A stretch of DNA of 64,000 nt from Actinomycetes bacterium (lineage in GTDB: Bacteria; Actinomycetota; Acidimicrobiia; IMCC26256; PALSA-610), in NCBI GenBank assembly GCA_025360585.1, contig JANYBW010000059.1, forward strand, positions 1 to 64,000. Reading direction: 5' to 3'. The translations under genes and the position numbers were made by a program. Position 1 is the stretch's first letter, and every line of letters begins with the position of its first letter. The notes beneath the pieces were generated by a model. It saw nothing but the letters and a program-made list of their open reading frames with translations. It did no database searches and was not told the origin of the DNA. Positions 17,817 through 26,604 of this stretch are shown one piece after another.

Positions 17817-18640
17817 GAGGCTTTCGGATTGTGCAGCGCTGCCATCACGCCGCCGTCGACGAGGATGTCGGTGCCGGTGATAAAGGATGCGCCAGAACTC
17901 ACAAGGAACTGCACAACCGATGCGATGTCTTCGGCACTGCCGAGCCGGCCCGTCCCCGAGTTGTCGACCATCATGCGCATGAACCCGCCGTGCGGGCTTT
18001 CAAGTTCGGCTTGTCCCATCGGCGTCGCGATCACCCCAGGGCTGATCGAAACCACGCGACCTCCGCGAGCACCCCATGGAATCGATGCTGCTTCCACGCG
18101 CGCGAGATTGGCGCGCTTCGCGATCGAATACGCCGTGCCCGGATCGAGGTTCGTCGTATCGAATTCCGGTAGCGAAGACAATGTATCGGTTGGAGTATTG
18201 GCAAACCGTCCGCGGGTTTCATCATCGATCGGCATCATGTGGCCCGCCATGCTGGCGATACATACGGCGACGGTTCCTGGTTGCACCTGTGCTTCGAAAA
18301 TGTCGAGTACGAGTGCCGTTCCGACAATGTCGACAGCCACAATTTGTTCCGACGTAGCTTGCACGGGCGACACCCCCGCGGTGTGCACCACGCTCGTGAC
18401 GCGCCCGTACGAAGCGGCGACATCCGCCAACGCGGCGACATCGACTCGCGACGAAATGTCGGTGACAACCCCAACCACATCGAGACCCGACGCGCGTAGG
18501 CGATCACCCACGACGGCAAGTTGGCCAGGATCGCGATCAGCAAGTACCACTCGTTTGCCGGGGCCGAGCCGGCGGACAATCGCCTCGCCCATTCCGCCCG
18601 CGCCGGTGACGACGACTACTTCTGCATCGCCTTGGCTCAT
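17813..18640 (-). CDS. Short-chain dehydrogenase/reductase
   Basis: 275 residues. GAGGMGE (13-19) binds the dinucleotide, Asp35 (VVLADRD) favours NAD, and Ser130, Tyr171 and Lys175 form the catalytic set. A long insertion (residues ~135-168) between Ser and Tyr is characteristic of a subgroup with bulky substrates. The ATG overlaps the ALDH stop by four bases (ATGA) and its own stop overlaps the P450 start, so ALDH, SDR and P450 are one translationally coupled operon. Confidence 0.87.
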   Translation of the reverse strand: MSQGDAEVVVVTGAGGMGEAIVRRLGPGKRVVLADRDPGQLAVVGDRLRASGLDVVGVVTDISSRVDVAALADVAASYGRVTSVVHTAGVSPVQATSEQIVAVDIVGTALVLDIFEAQVQPGTVAVCIASMAGHMMPIDDETRGRFANTPTDTLSSLPEFDTTNLDPGTAYSIAKRANLARVEAASIPWGARGGRVVSISPGVIATPMGQAELESPHGGFMRMMVDNSGTGRLGSAEDIASVVQFLVSSGASFITGTDILVDGGVMAALHNPKAS

Positions 18641-20103
18641 GTCGTCGGCTCCGCGAAGGTCTTGAGCTCAAGAAATTCTTGCAGCCCCGCCGCTCCCATT
18701 TCTCGCCCAAAACCAGACTGTTTGCAGCCACCAAACGGTGCGTCGGGGCCGTAGTACAAACCGCCGTTCACACTCATCGTGCCGCACCGCACCGCGCGGG
18801 CAACGCGCATCGCACGATCCCGATCTGGGCTGACAACCGATCCAGAAAGGCCAAAGATTGAATTATTCGCGATGCGAATCGCGTCGTCGTCGCCGTCGTG
18901 GGGAAGCACAACCAACACGGGGCCGAAAAGTTCGTCTTGCGCGATTTCGGAATCCTCAGAGGCGCCAACGATCAACGTCGGTTCGTAGTAAAAGCCCTTC
19001 GGCAGGTGCTCAGGGATACGGCCCCCGACGATCGCTTCAGCGCCTTCGGCGACGGCGCGATCCACGTAGCCCGCAACCTTTTCGCGCTGTCGCCGACTGA
19101 TCAGTGGCCCCATCATGTTGGCAGCATCGGTCGGGTCGCCATACGCAACGCCGCTGAGCATGCCGCGCGTCTGATCAACGACTTCATCGAAACGAGCTCG
19201 GGGAACGACCAACCGCGAAGTGATCGCGCAACCTTGGCCCGAATGCGACACTGCTGCGAACGCACAGAACATTGCCGCGAGCGCGGGATCGCCATCGTCG
19301 AGCAACACGAACGCGGATTTTCCGCCCAGCTCCAAAAACACCCGTTTGAGTGTGGTGCTGGCCGCGGCCATGATGGCGCGGCCAACGGGCGTAGAACCGG
19401 TAAACGACACCACATCAACATCCGAATGGGTTGTGAGCAATGCTCCTACCGCAGGATCGGGTGAAGTTAGTACGTTGATGACGCCAGCCGGAAAGTCGGT
19501 GGCCTCCGCGATCAGACGCCCGAGCGCAAGATTGATTAGCGGCGTATCCGGGGCGCCCTTCAAGATCACCGTGCAACCAGCGGCGAGGGCGGGAGCAAGT
19601 TTCGCGAGGGCGAGCTGAATTGGGTAGTTGTACGCGGTGATCGCACCGACAACGCCCGCGCCTTCTTTTTCGATCCATCGGTGGCTCATGATCCCGAATG
19701 CTTCGCGGTCGCCGAGGTCCTCAACGAAATCAAACGACTCAACGAAATCGGCGTACCACTCGATGACTGCGAGGGGCGCTTCAAGCTGCGGCCCGCTCGT
19801 GCTCGACACCGGCGCACCAACCTCCGCGACGAGGAGCGCGCGCATGGGCTCGAGATTGTCGAGGATCGCGTGGCGCAACTGGCGTAAACAGCGAACGCGA
19901 AACTCGACGTTGCGTGACCATTCGGTGGTGTCGAAAGCCCGACGCGCGGCCGCGATGGCTCGCTCAGTGTCTTCAATCGTTGCGTCGGCAGCCTCGGCCA
20001 CCGGTTCTTCAGTCGCAGGATTGATGCTCGTGAACGTACGTCCGGACGATGCGGCGACGAGCGCACCATCGATGAGCAAGCGATGTTCGTGCCAGAGGGT
20101 CAC
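18637..20103 (-). CDS. NAD(P)-dependent aldehyde dehydrogenase
   Basis: 488 residues, full length. Catalytic Cys292 (GQGCAIT) and general base Glu258 (LELGGK) are present, with the NAD-binding FTGSTPVG at 234-241. First gene of the ALDH-SDR-P450 operon; GGAGAA precedes the ATG. It probably oxidises an aldehyde made by the P450 and dehydrogenase. The related enzyme at 46913-48385 also neighbours a P450 gene. Confidence 0.9.
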   Translation of the reverse strand: MTLWHEHRLLIDGALVAASSGRTFTSINPATEEPVAEAADATIEDTERAIAAARRAFDTTEWSRNVEFRVRCLRQLRHAILDNLEPMRALLVAEVGAPVSSTSGPQLEAPLAVIEWYADFVESFDFVEDLGDREAFGIMSHRWIEKEGAGVVGAITAYNYPIQLALAKLAPALAAGCTVILKGAPDTPLINLALGRLIAEATDFPAGVINVLTSPDPAVGALLTTHSDVDVVSFTGSTPVGRAIMAAASTTLKRVFLELGGKSAFVLLDDGDPALAAMFCAFAAVSHSGQGCAITSRLVVPRARFDEVVDQTRGMLSGVAYGDPTDAANMMGPLISRRQREKVAGYVDRAVAEGAEAIVGGRIPEHLPKGFYYEPTLIVGASEDSEIAQDELFGPVLVVLPHDGDDDAIRIANNSIFGLSGSVVSPDRDRAMRVARAVRCGTMSVNGGLYYGPDAPFGGCKQSGFGREMGAAGLQEFLELKTFAEPTT

Positions 20104-20148
20104 GGGGTTCTCCTGTTGTGCTTGGTAGCGAGATTGCGAAGCGTCGTA

Positions 20149-20163
20149 TTACCGTATCTGAGA
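20149..20163. promoter_or_regulatory. TGAGA-type promoter box (degenerate left half)
   Basis: TTACC-gtatc-TGAGA lies between the divergent ALDH and acyl-CoA dehydrogenase genes, 46 bp from the first start and 49 bp from the second. The right half matches the boxes at 26238, 29906, 52390 and 53866. A shared regulator is inferred; this copy has the poorest left half of the five. Confidence 0.35.
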
Positions 20164-20212
20164 ATTGCTCTCTCGAAAAAGTACAGCGACATTATCGACC
20201 GGAGACTCCCAC

Positions 20213-21370
20213 GTGGTGCGCAGTGCGACAACAGCGGAATTCAGGGCTGATCTCCACGCCTGGCTCGACGTGCACGAGGCGGAGCTCGCGCCGACCTACC
20301 GCGGAATGGGCACGCTCGACGAACAAATTGCGCAAATGCAACGGGTCAAAGCGATCCTGTACGAAGCCGACTGGATGCGCTACGGCTGGCCCGAACGTGT
20401 CGGTGGCCTTGGCGGCGCTGCCGCACTGCGCACAGAGCTGGGCGCCTCGCTCGCCGCGCGGGATCTCATGGACCCGGGCCATTTCTCGCTCGTTGAAGTG
20501 CTTGCGCCGACGTTGATTGATTTTGCAACGCCGGCACTTGCTGCCGAGGTCGTTCCGAGTCTGTTGAACGGCTCCGAGATGTGGTGCCAAGGGTTTTCGG
20601 AACCCGAAACTGGCAGCGATCTCTCGTCGTTACGATGCCGGGCGGTCGCCGAAGGTGATCCCTCGACTGCGACACAATGGATCATCAATGGCCAAAAGGT
20701 TTGGACCAGCCTTGCGCATTTCTCGGATCGTTGCGTGTTGCTCACCCGCACCGGCCCTCCGGATTCAAAACACCTCGGAATTACTGCCTTTTTCGTCGAC
20801 ATGGATACACCTGGTATCACCGTTCGGCCAATCGAGATGATCAACGGTGTGCGTGAATTCGCCGAAGTATTTTTCGACGACGTCGTTGTGTCGACGGATC
20901 GCATACTTGGTTCAGTGAACGGCGGCTGGGCCGTTGCGATGAGCATCCTCCCCTTCGAGCGCTCGTCATGTTTTTGGCAACGGATTGCGTATCTATACCA
21001 ACGCTTACAAGCGCTGACGCGCCTGAGCGAACCCACCGATCGAAACGCCGAAATCATCGGCAACGCGTTTCTGGAGCTGCACGCACTGCGCACGCGCTCG
21101 CGCTCGACGCAACATCGCTTGGCCGCAGGCGCAACCCTCGGAGCGGAAACTTCGATCGACAAAGTGCTGGTAGCTGCAGGAGAGCATGCGGTATACAACG
21201 CGGCCCGACGGCTCTTGCATAACACGATCACCCTCGACGACACTGTGCATGGCGAACAGTGGCGCACCGAATATCTGTACTCGCGCAGCGCAACGATTTA
21301 CGGCGGCACCGCAGAAATTCAACGAAACATCATCGCCCGACGTTTGCTCAACTTGGGCGATGAACGGTGA
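20213..21370 (+). CDS. Acyl-CoA dehydrogenase, large-type subunit of a likely heteromer
   Basis: 385 residues from the GTG at 20213, preceded by GGAG with 8-nt spacing. MWCQGFSEPETGSDLSSL and WTSLAHFSD are FAD/substrate-binding ACAD motifs. Near the C-terminus the sequence is IYGGTAEIQRNIIARRLL: Gly replaces the catalytic Glu of medium-chain enzymes (YEGT). Subunits like this pair with a smaller ACAD that supplies the base, as in mycobacterial FadE/ChsE sterol side-chain enzymes. The partner follows directly, overlapping in TGATG style. Confidence 0.88.
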   Translation: MVRSATTAEFRADLHAWLDVHEAELAPTYRGMGTLDEQIAQMQRVKAILYEADWMRYGWPERVGGLGGAAALRTELGASLAARDLMDPGHFSLVEVLAPTLIDFATPALAAEVVPSLLNGSEMWCQGFSEPETGSDLSSLRCRAVAEGDPSTATQWIINGQKVWTSLAHFSDRCVLLTRTGPPDSKHLGITAFFVDMDTPGITVRPIEMINGVREFAEVFFDDVVVSTDRILGSVNGGWAVAMSILPFERSSCFWQRIAYLYQRLQALTRLSEPTDRNAEIIGNAFLELHALRTRSRSTQHRLAAGATLGAETSIDKVLVAAGEHAVYNAARRLLHNTITLDDTVHGEQWRTEYLYSRSATIYGGTAEIQRNIIARRLLNLGDER

Positions 21371-22350
21371 TGGACCCAGACGAGAGCGAACTGCTCACGG
21401 CAACCGTTCGCGACGCGCTTGCTCACGCGGCGCCTCACGCATCGACCGGTAGTGCCATTGATGCGTTGCTGGCAGAACTCGGATGGTCCGACATGTTGGC
21501 CAGCGCGCCATCTGAAGCTATTTCCATTGTGTTTTCCTGTCTCGGTTACGCAAACGCGGCGAGTAGCGCACTTGACGATGCGCTTCTTGATGCGCTGGGG
21601 GTTGATGCGCTGGGGGTTGATGCGGCCCGTTGCGTTGTGCTCCCAGCGCGCGGAACGGACCCTCCAGCACGGCGAGACGGTGATCGTTTGGTCGTCGACG
21701 GCATAGCTACGGTGCGGGCCGAGACCGCGAGCGAATTTGTGGTGGTAGTTGACGGTGCTGCATTTGGATTGCCCGCTGCGTCGGTGCGCGTCGCATCGAT
21801 TACCGGCATCGACCCACGTTCGGAACTGCATCGGGTGCAATTCAGTGGGCCACTTCCCAAACGTTTGCAAGAACTCATCGTCGAGCGCTCGGCGGACTGG
21901 ACAACAGTTGTGGCTCGAGCGCACCACGCATTGGCCGCCGAAATGATCGGTGTGAATCGCGCCATGCTTGAGCTCGCGTGTGAACACGCATTGTCTCGGG
22001 TGCAGTTCGATCGACCCATCGCAACGTTTCAAGCCGTCCGGCATCGGCTCGCCGAATCATTGGTAGCGATCGAGGCGCTCGGTGCCGCGGTCGACGCGGC
22101 GACTGAAGAACCATCGCCAATACTCGCCATGCTCGCAAAAGCGATCGGTGGCCGCACTACTCGAACGGTGGCGGCGCACTGCCAACAAGTGCTCGCCGGA
22201 ATTGGATTCACGACGGATCACGCATTCCATCGTTACCTCAAGCGCGGCTTGGTGTTGGATGAACTCTTCGGTACCGCCGACGATCTCGCGCTGGCAATCG
22301 GCCGCACCCTCATGAGCGAGGGCTCGGTTCCAACCCTGGTCGAGCTGTAG
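21370..22350 (+). CDS. Acyl-CoA dehydrogenase, small-type subunit
   Basis: 326 residues, short for an ACAD but normal for the second subunit of heteromeric enzymes. The ATG at 21370 overlaps the previous stop. LACEHALSRVQFDRPIATFQAVRHRLAE is a typical alpha-helical block. The C-terminal active-site segment reads AGIGFTTDHAFHRYLKRG; in relatives this is GIGFTWEHxxHLYLKR, so the expected Glu is Asp here. A 15-bp direct duplication at about 21587-21616 adds a repeated VDALG. Confidence 0.8.
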   Translation: MDPDESELLTATVRDALAHAAPHASTGSAIDALLAELGWSDMLASAPSEAISIVFSCLGYANAASSALDDALLDALGVDALGVDAARCVVLPARGTDPPARRDGDRLVVDGIATVRAETASEFVVVVDGAAFGLPAASVRVASITGIDPRSELHRVQFSGPLPKRLQELIVERSADWTTVVARAHHALAAEMIGVNRAMLELACEHALSRVQFDRPIATFQAVRHRLAESLVAIEALGAAVDAATEEPSPILAMLAKAIGGRTTRTVAAHCQQVLAGIGFTTDHAFHRYLKRGLVLDELFGTADDLALAIGRTLMSEGSVPTLVEL

Positions 22351-22459
22351 CACTCGCGGGAAGATCGTGAGAACCAGCGATTGGGCTCCGTTACCGAAAA
22401 TTGTCAATATTTGCTGTAGAAACTGCCTCGACTACTGAGGTCTCAACCGGAGGAACATC

Positions 22460-23221
22460 ATGGAATTGGCAACGTGTCGAGCGATCATCGTGGGTGGCGC
22501 ATCAGGAATGGCCAAGGCAACGGCGCAGCGGATCGTCGCTGCGGGTGGCAAGGTCGCGATACTTGACCGCGGACAAAGCGCGGGCGCTGAAGTCGCCAAA
22601 GAACTAGGCGGCACGTTCCACGAAGTCGACGTCATGGACGCCGAAGGCACCGAAATCGTCATCAACGAGGCCGCCGAAGCATTGGGCGGTATCTCAGTCA
22701 GCGTCAATACGGCCGGTGGCGGTGTGGCGAAACGCACTATGAGCAAAGACGGCCCCCACCCACTCGATTCGTTCAAGTTCACGATCGATCTCAACTTGAT
22801 CGGTTCGTTCAACGTTTCGCGTTTGGCGGCGGATCATATGAGTCGCAATGAACCCAACGAAGACGGTGAACGCGGCGTGATCATCAACACCGCGTCGATC
22901 GCCGCGTTCGAAGGCCAAATCGGCCAGGTTGCCTATGCCGCCGCGAAGGCGGGCATCGTGGGCATGACATTCACGATGGCGCGCGATTTGGGCACGCTCG
23001 GAATCCGCGTGAACGCGATTGCACCGAGCCTGTTTGCCACGGGGTTGACCGCCGGTATCCCCGACGAATTCGAAGCCGCGCTCACCAAGGACGCTGCGTT
23101 TCCGAAGCGCATGGGTCGTCCTGATGAATTCGCGCGTATGGCGTGTCAGATCATCGAAAACCCGATGCTGAACGCGGGAACTATCCGCCTGGACGGCGGC
23201 CAACGTTTCGCCCCTAAATAG
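22460..23221 (+). CDS. SDR, 3-hydroxyacyl-CoA dehydrogenase type II-like
   Basis: 253 residues. GGASGMAKA (12-20), Asp36, Ser146, Tyr159 and Lys163 form a complete SDR site. The arrangement and the ending ([14 protein letters not shown]) are those of HSD17B10-like 3-hydroxyacyl-CoA dehydrogenases, which fits the two acyl-CoA dehydrogenase genes upstream. ATG is preceded by CCGGAGGAACATC. The 109-bp gap before it may hold its own promoter. Confidence 0.85.
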   Translation: MELATCRAIIVGGASGMAKATAQRIVAAGGKVAILDRGQSAGAEVAKELGGTFHEVDVMDAEGTEIVINEAAEALGGISVSVNTAGGGVAKRTMSKDGPHPLDSFKFTIDLNLIGSFNVSRLAADHMSRNEPNEDGERGVIINTASIAAFEGQIGQVAYAAAKAGIVGMTFTMARDLGTLGIRVNAIAPSLFATGLTAGIPDEFEAALTKDAAFPKRMGRPDEFARMACQIIENPMLNAGTIRLDGGQRFAPK

Positions 23222-23239
23222 CCCTGGCGAATCAGGGCT
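23220..23239. terminator. Bidirectional hairpin between SDR and crotonase genes
   Basis: AGCCCTG and CAGGGCT (7 bp) enclose a 6-nt loop directly at the SDR stop codon and 12 nt from the end of the converging crotonase gene. Good placement for a shared terminator. Confidence 0.6.
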
Positions 23240-23251
23240 GTGGCAGGCGAG

Positions 23252-24028
23252 TTAGCGCGCTCGGCCGAGGAACTTGTCGACGTTGTTTCGCAGATCGTCA
23301 GTACCAAACGATTCAGATTCCAGCGCCATCGCGAAATCGATTGTCGCCAGCACCGCGCGCTCAACGTGCATGTTCAGCACCCGCTTCGTCGCCTCGACTG
23401 CCTGTTGCGGCAACGCCGCGATTTTGCGAGCAGTCTTCAGCGCGGTTTCAAACACTTCGTCGTCGGGGCACACATGATTCGCGAGCCCAATTTGCGCGGC
23501 TCGCGCCGCACTAATCCGATCGCCGGTAAACGCGTATTCCTTTGCGAGTAACAGGCTTGTATGCAACGGCCAGACGAGCGGGCCGCCATCAGCCGCCACT
23601 AAACCAACGGGCACGTGCGGGTCTGAGAGGTACGACGATTCCGCCATGAACACAACGTCGCTCAACGCAATCACGCTGCATCCGAGCCCAACTGCCGGGC
23701 CATTTACCGCGGCCACAACGGGCAAGCGACAACGGATCATGTTCATCACAAGATCGCGTCCCTCATTGATTGTGTCGCGGCGCAATGCTGGGTCATTGGC
23801 CATCCGGTCGAGCAGATCAAAATCACCGCCGGCAGAAAACGCGCGTCCGTTGCCCGTGATTACGGCAACGCGTGCTGCTTTGTCCTCGCTCAATTGCGGA
23901 AACAGTTCGGTGAGCCCAAGGTGTAATTCACTATTGATTGCATTGAGGTTTTCGGGGCGGTTCAACCGCACGATCCGCAGTGGCCCGTCGATTTCAACGG
24001 TCACTACGGAGGGAAGATCGTATTTCAT
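23252..24028 (-). CDS. Enoyl-CoA hydratase/isomerase (crotonase) family protein
   Basis: 258 residues. Oxyanion-hole segments AFSAGGDFDLL and GPAVGLGCSVIALSD are present. At the position of the usual first catalytic Glu the sequence is SDPHVPVGLVAADGG, so His and Asp replace the two Glu residues of true hydratases; this is a recognised actinobacterial subgroup whose reaction is not settled. Last gene of the leftward beta-oxidation operon; AGGAGCAACCGT precedes the ATG. Confidence 0.85.
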   Translation of the reverse strand: MKYDLPSVVTVEIDGPLRIVRLNRPENLNAINSELHLGLTELFPQLSEDKAARVAVITGNGRAFSAGGDFDLLDRMANDPALRRDTINEGRDLVMNMIRCRLPVVAAVNGPAVGLGCSVIALSDVVFMAESSYLSDPHVPVGLVAADGGPLVWPLHTSLLLAKEYAFTGDRISAARAAQIGLANHVCPDDEVFETALKTARKIAALPQQAVEATKRVLNMHVERAVLATIDFAMALESESFGTDDLRNNVDKFLGRAR

Positions 24029-24054
24029 ACGGTTGCTCCTAAGGGTCGGCGCGG

Positions 24055-25182
24055 TTAGGCCATGCCGAGAATGCGGCCGGCGATGATGTTCTTTTGAATT
24101 TGCGAGGTGCCACCCATAACGCTTTGGGCTCTGCTGTAGAGATAGGTCTTCAGCTCGACATTTTCGGAATCAGTTATGGCGCTCGAACCCGCGACTGCCA
24201 CGGCTGCGGCGCCGACCGATTGTTCAGTCCAGGTCATCAACAACTTGTCGATCGAACCGCCCGGACCGTGGTCCACACCGTCGAGCCGTTCGCTCAAACG
24301 GCGGCATACATGCAGCCGCAACATCTCGGTTTGTACATAGGCCCACGCAACGGATTCGCGCACATCGTTGCGAAACGACTCCGGCGCGGCCGCAACTTTC
24401 TTCTCCAGCTCCTTGACCGTCTTTGCGTAGCGCGCCTGATAGCCGAGTTCGCCGGGTTCGCGTTCGTGGCTGACGATGGTCATCGCCACACGCCAACCTT
24501 CGCCCGGGTCGCCCAACATATTCGCCGCAGGAACGCGCGCGCCGTCGAACATGACTTGGCCGAATTCGGTGGTGATTCCATTGATCATTTTCAACGGTCG
24601 TTGCTCAATCGCAGCCTGATTCATCGGGACTGCAAACGCGGTGAGACCTTTGTGTTTCGCAACCGTTGCATCCGTTCGGGCCAGTAGAAAACACCAATCG
24701 GCAACATCCGAATAGCTCGTCCAGATCTTGTGACCATCAATGACGTACTCATCGCCGTCGAGTATGGCAGTGGTACGCAGAGCCGCGAGATCCGATCCCG
24801 CGTCAGGCTCACTGAAACCTTGGCACCAACGTTCTTGGCCACTGATGAGCCCTGGCAAGAAACGATCTTTGATGATGTCGTTCGCGTGGCGGGTGAGCCC
24901 CTGCACGAGATAGCCGAGGCTCGGCCGCGGCGGCGCGCTCGCCCGCGCGACTTCTTCGTCGAGAATCACATCGAAGACGGTGGGTAGTTCGTGTCCGCCG
25001 TATCGTTTCGGCCAACTCAATCCAAAGAATCCCGCGCGGTAGAGCGCGGTGTGCCACTCGGCTTGCCTTTGCCAGTACGCGTCGTCGGTCGAAGAAGCAG
25101 GGAGCCCAGGATTGTTTTCCGCGAGCCAGGCGCGAAAACGGGCTCGAAATGCTCGTTCTTCGTGAGAGTCGCGGTAGTCCAT
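24055..25182 (-). CDS. Acyl-CoA dehydrogenase, large-type subunit of a likely heteromer
   Basis: 375 residues starting at the ATG at 25182, which shares a base with the stop of the upstream ACAD gene (TAATG); a longer frame is an artefact. RWCQGFSEPDAGSDLAAL and WTSYSDVADW are the FAD and substrate motifs. The C-terminus reads MGGTSQIQKNIIAGRILG, with Gly in place of the catalytic Glu. The partner at 25182-26222 has an intact Glu. Together they should form one alpha2beta2-type enzyme. Confidence 0.9.
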   Translation of the reverse strand: MDYRDSHEERAFRARFRAWLAENNPGLPASSTDDAYWQRQAEWHTALYRAGFFGLSWPKRYGGHELPTVFDVILDEEVARASAPPRPSLGYLVQGLTRHANDIIKDRFLPGLISGQERWCQGFSEPDAGSDLAALRTTAILDGDEYVIDGHKIWTSYSDVADWCFLLARTDATVAKHKGLTAFAVPMNQAAIEQRPLKMINGITTEFGQVMFDGARVPAANMLGDPGEGWRVAMTIVSHEREPGELGYQARYAKTVKELEKKVAAAPESFRNDVRESVAWAYVQTEMLRLHVCRRLSERLDGVDHGPGGSIDKLLMTWTEQSVGAAAVAVAGSSAITDSENVELKTYLYSRAQSVMGGTSQIQKNIIAGRILGMA

Positions 25183-26222
25183 TAGTGCACTCCCAATCGA
25201 TCGTCCGCCAACGCATTGAGTTGCGCAGCATCGTCGCCGAACAACAACGATGACAACAGCGCGCGGCGCAAATATACGTGCACGATGCATTCCCATGTGT
25301 TGCCGATGCCGCCGTGCACTTGCACCGCGGTCTCGTTGATGGTGCGCGCGGCCCGTGCGCAATACGTCTTCGCGATGCGCGCAGCAACGAGCGCGGCCGA
25401 CGGTTCAAGCGCGTCGACTGCCCACGCCGCGTGGAGCGAAACGCTGAGCGAACCTTCCATCAGCACATGGGCTTCCGCGAGGAGATGCTGGACAGCTTGA
25501 AACGAACCAACCGCCACGCCGTACTGCCTGCGTTCCTTCACATATTCAACGGAGACGTCGATAACCCCGCGCATCCCGCCAACGAGATCCGCGCAGGTAA
25601 GCGCGAGGCCGAGGGCTTGAAGCTGTACGAGATCAGCACTCGATATTTCGCCGGAACCGGCAAGCGGACGTACCGCCGTGCCGGTTGGGATTGTGAGGAC
25701 CGCACGGGTGAGATCGTTGCCGCGATCCGTTTCCGCGAGCGAGCCGAGGGTGATTGAGCCAAGGTGCAGCCCCTTCCCCTCGTCGATGAGCACCAGTGCT
25801 TCGGCCGCGCCCCGAGCATCGACCGCGTACACGGCTTCGGCGGTGGCAGAAGTAGCGCTTCCGGTTGCCGTTCCCGGACCATCGAGCCGCGGATTGAACG
25901 CGAGCGTGGTGGCAACGGGGAGCTCTAGCCCGGCCCGGCGAGCGAGGTCCTTAGCGAGGAGCGGCCCGAGAAACGCGGCGTCGGCGACAGCATTGGCGAG
26001 GGCATCGGCGACGATTGCAGCTTCTACTGCGCTTGCGAGTGGCGAGCCATCGCCTGAATCATCTCGGAGTTCGAGCCAACCGGCGTCGGTGATCGCGGCT
26101 GCCAAACGGGCGCGCCGATCGAGGTCGTCGAGGTCCCCAACGGACCTCACGCCCAGGTTGGCGGCCAGCTGACGCGCCGATCGCCGCAGCTCAGCCTGCT
26201 CAGGAGTATCTCGCGTGTCCAC
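25182..26222 (-). CDS. Acyl-CoA dehydrogenase, small-type subunit carrying the catalytic Glu
   Basis: 346 residues from the GTG at 26222; the frame runs on upstream through a 51-bp repeat array that is not protein-like. VKERRQYGVAVGSFQAVQHLLAEAHV and VQVHGGIGNTWECIVHVYLRRAL are diagnostic. The Glu in NTWEC aligns with the base of FadE28-like subunits. The N-terminal half is Ala-rich and variable. A TGAGA box and a second palindrome lie within 30 bp upstream, so this gene may have its own promoter within the operon. Confidence 0.85.
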   Translation of the reverse strand: MDTRDTPEQAELRRSARQLAANLGVRSVGDLDDLDRRARLAAAITDAGWLELRDDSGDGSPLASAVEAAIVADALANAVADAAFLGPLLAKDLARRAGLELPVATTLAFNPRLDGPGTATGSATSATAEAVYAVDARGAAEALVLIDEGKGLHLGSITLGSLAETDRGNDLTRAVLTIPTGTAVRPLAGSGEISSADLVQLQALGLALTCADLVGGMRGVIDVSVEYVKERRQYGVAVGSFQAVQHLLAEAHVLMEGSLSVSLHAAWAVDALEPSAALVAARIAKTYCARAARTINETAVQVHGGIGNTWECIVHVYLRRALLSSLLFGDDAAQLNALADDRLGVH

Positions 26223-26227
26223 TCGCG

Positions 26228-26240
26228 AGAACCTAGTTCT
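26228..26240. promoter_or_regulatory. AGAAC-N3-GTTCT palindrome before the ACAD pair
   Basis: A 5-3-5 inverted repeat sits 6 bp upstream of the GTG start and overlaps the neighbouring TGAGA box by three bases. It is not the 14-bp KstR steroid operator, whose AAC/GTT halves are two bases apart, but resembles operators of other dimeric repressors. The function is inferred. Confidence 0.35.
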
Positions 26241-26252
26241 ACAAAATTGAGA
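26238..26252. promoter_or_regulatory. TGAGA-type promoter box
   Basis: TCTAC-aaaat-TGAGA, 16 bp upstream of the ACAD start. Left half differs from TCTCA at two positions, the centre is A/T-rich as in the other copies. It stands in the gap between the 51-bp repeat array and the ACAD gene. Confidence 0.4.
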
Positions 26253-26280
26253 GCACAATATCCGCACGCCACCCCGACCG

Positions 26281-26586
26281 CGCTGGTCCCTGCAGGATGC
26301 CCGGGAGGGCTCGCGAGAGTGACCAGGATCGCGCTGGTCCCTGCAGGATGCCCGGGAGGGCTCGCGAGAGGGACCAGGACCGCGCTGGTCCCTACGGGAC
26401 GCCCGGGAGGGCTCGCGAGAGTGACCAGGATCGCGCTGGTCCCTGCAGGACGCCCCAGAGGGCTCGCGAGTGTGACCAGGACCGCGCTGGTCCCTGTAGG
26501 ACGCCCCAGAGGGCTCGCGAGAGTGACCAGGATCGCGCTGGTCCCTGCAGGACGCCCGGGAGGGCTCGCGAGAGTGACCAGGAGTC
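26281..26586. repeat. Tandem array: six copies of a 51-bp repeat
   Basis: Copies begin at 26281, 26332, 26383, 26434, 26485 and 26536, spaced exactly 51 bp. Each contains CGCTGGTCCCT, a CCCGGGAGGG or CCCCAGAGGG variant, the 8-bp palindrome CTCGCGAG, and GACCAGG. GACCAG pairs with CTGGTC of the next copy, so RNA of either strand can fold into a row of hairpins. The period is 17 codons and two frames stay open. The array fills most of the 382-bp gap between the thiolase and ACAD genes of one operon; no other gene is visible in that gap. Confidence 0.9.
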
Positions 26587-26604
26587 TGAGGAGGCGGACT
26601 CCGG

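Noticed and set aside
26281-26586. CRISPR array
   Set aside because: The units are contiguous with no variable spacers, and no cas genes are present.
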